Below are positions 63,543-64,000 of a stretch of 64,000 nucleotides of DNA, piece after piece. A program made the position numbers and the translations under genes. Each line of letters begins with the position of its first letter. Position 1 is the first letter of the stretch. The notes under the pieces are model-generated. The model was not told the DNA's origin. It saw nothing but the letters and a program-made list of their open reading frames with translations, and ran no database searches. Source of the DNA: Aeromonas encheleia (GTDB taxonomy: Bacteria; Pseudomonadota; Gammaproteobacteria; Enterobacterales; Aeromonadaceae); the NCBI RefSeq assembly GCF_900637545.1, contig NZ_LR134376.1:2499001-2563000 (forward strand), given 5' to 3'.

Positions 63543-64000
63543 ATGAGTCTGATCGGTTTGCTATTTGCCTTGGCAGCCATATTGGGTGGCAACATGATCG
63601 AGGGCGGGCATCCGAGCGCCCTGCTCGATCTGCCCGCCTTCCTCATCGTGATCGGGGGAACCGTGGGGGCCGCCCTGACTCAGTTCCCCTTCTCCGTCGT
63701 CGGTAAAACCTTCAAACGCTTCAAGTGGCTGCTTACTCCCCTCAAGCTCGACATGCTGGAGCAGGCCCAACTGCTGGAAACCCTGGCGGGCAATGCGCGG
63801 CGCAGCGGCATGCTGGCGCTGGAGGGCATGATCGACGACATCAAGGATCCCTTCCTGCAGAAGGGGGTGCAGATGATGGTCGACGGTTACGAGAAGACCA
63901 AAATCCACGAGGTACTGGAGAACGAGATTGAGTTCGAGCAGGAAGATCTCGAGCAGACCGTCAAATTCTACGAGGCCATGGGCGGCTACTGCCCGACCAT
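63543..64000 (+). CDS. MotA/PomA/MotC-type flagellar motor stator protein (3' end cut by window)
   Basis: 152 residues are visible before the window ends. The N-terminus shows the first two membrane helices and the family pattern GGNMIEGGHPSALLDLPAFLI, IVIGGTVGAALTQFP, SGMLALEGMIDD and FLQKGVQMMVDG. This matches MotA-superfamily proteins, closest by eye to MotC/PomA types that work with MotB/PomB/MotD and use ion flow to turn the flagellum. Aeromonas has more than one sodium-type stator set, so the exact paralog is not assigned. AGGGAT precedes the ATG. Confidence 0.9.
   Translation, partial: MSLIGLLFALAAILGGNMIEGGHPSALLDLPAFLIVIGGTVGAALTQFPFSVVGKTFKRFKWLLTPLKLDMLEQAQLLETLAGNARRSGMLALEGMIDDIKDPFLQKGVQMMVDGYEKTKIHEVLENEIEFEQEDLEQTVKFYEAMGGYCPT

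Overview
The window looks like a chromosomal segment of an Aeromonas species, or a very close relative. The base composition is GC-rich. The gene blocks are enterobacterial/vibrio-like: cmk-rpsA-ihfB-lapA-lapB-pyrF, ccmFGH, and metE/metR divergent. The set also includes a rhombosortase, a FhuF-like reductase of the type I recall as first named from Aeromonas hydrophila, and a sodium/proton-type flagellar stator. Assignment to Aeromonas is inference from gene content, not from a database search. No prophage, transposase, CRISPR array or rRNA operon is visible; this is mostly core genome with a few lineage-specific neighbourhoods.

Layout. 1-3.4 kb: end of a cytochrome c maturation operon (ccmF partial, ccmG, fused ccmH/I). 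3.5-11 kb: Nudix hydrolase, periplasmic PBP7-type endopeptidase, D-amino acid dehydrogenase, a TetR regulator divergent from a lipoprotein amidohydrolase with two matching operator-like palindromes between them, and an HPP/CBS membrane protein. 11.2-14.6 kb: metE and metR with a perfect MetR box. 14.6-18.8 kb: iron acquisition (FhuF-like reductase, TonB receptor, AraC regulator). 19-23.4 kb: LysR/NAD(P)-binding pair, then a 2-oxoglutarate/Fe(II) oxygenase and a trans-sulfuration-type PLP enzyme. 23.5-28.3 kb: folD, a tRNA Pro-Arg-His operon, katG, and a tRNA-Ser(GGA) gene followed by rtT-like repeats that carry copies of the tRNA 3' end.

28.5-38 kb: ybjN-like gene, a QEGLA-family putative metallopeptidase, tdk, an NhaC-family transporter under a lysine riboswitch, hns, then a five-gene unit tapT-like/queC/queE/DUF3820/cobalamin adenosyltransferase joining tRNA modification with B12 chemistry, and a rhombosortase. 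37.4-43.5 kb: the conserved pyrF-lapB-lapA-ihfB-rpsA-cmk block and ribA. The lapB-pyrF junction is a degenerate triplicated stop-to-start module. 43.6-55.2 kb: LysR/MFS pair, yecM, nfsA, AbgT-type transporter, a PAS-GGDEF-EAL protein, a DUF2982-like membrane protein, a LysR regulator, and a REC-CheC protein with an orphan PAS protein. 55.3-62.7 kb: ltaE, SDR, small HTH protein, ydhF, RRM protein, a membrane protein, mepA, and a LemA-TPM-TPM operon. 62.8-64 kb: a second tRNA-Ser(GGA), its repeat tail, and the start of a MotA/PomA-type stator gene.

The most unusual structures are non-coding. The two tRNA-Ser(GGA) loci are in opposite orientation and share 174 bp at 172 identical positions, so they form an inverted repeat around about 34 kb. 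Each is followed by about 170-184 bp repeats that end in copies of the tRNA 3' terminus, resembling the rtT repeats known downstream of E. coli tyrT. The lysine riboswitch and the lapB-pyrF junction repeat are the next most distinctive signals.
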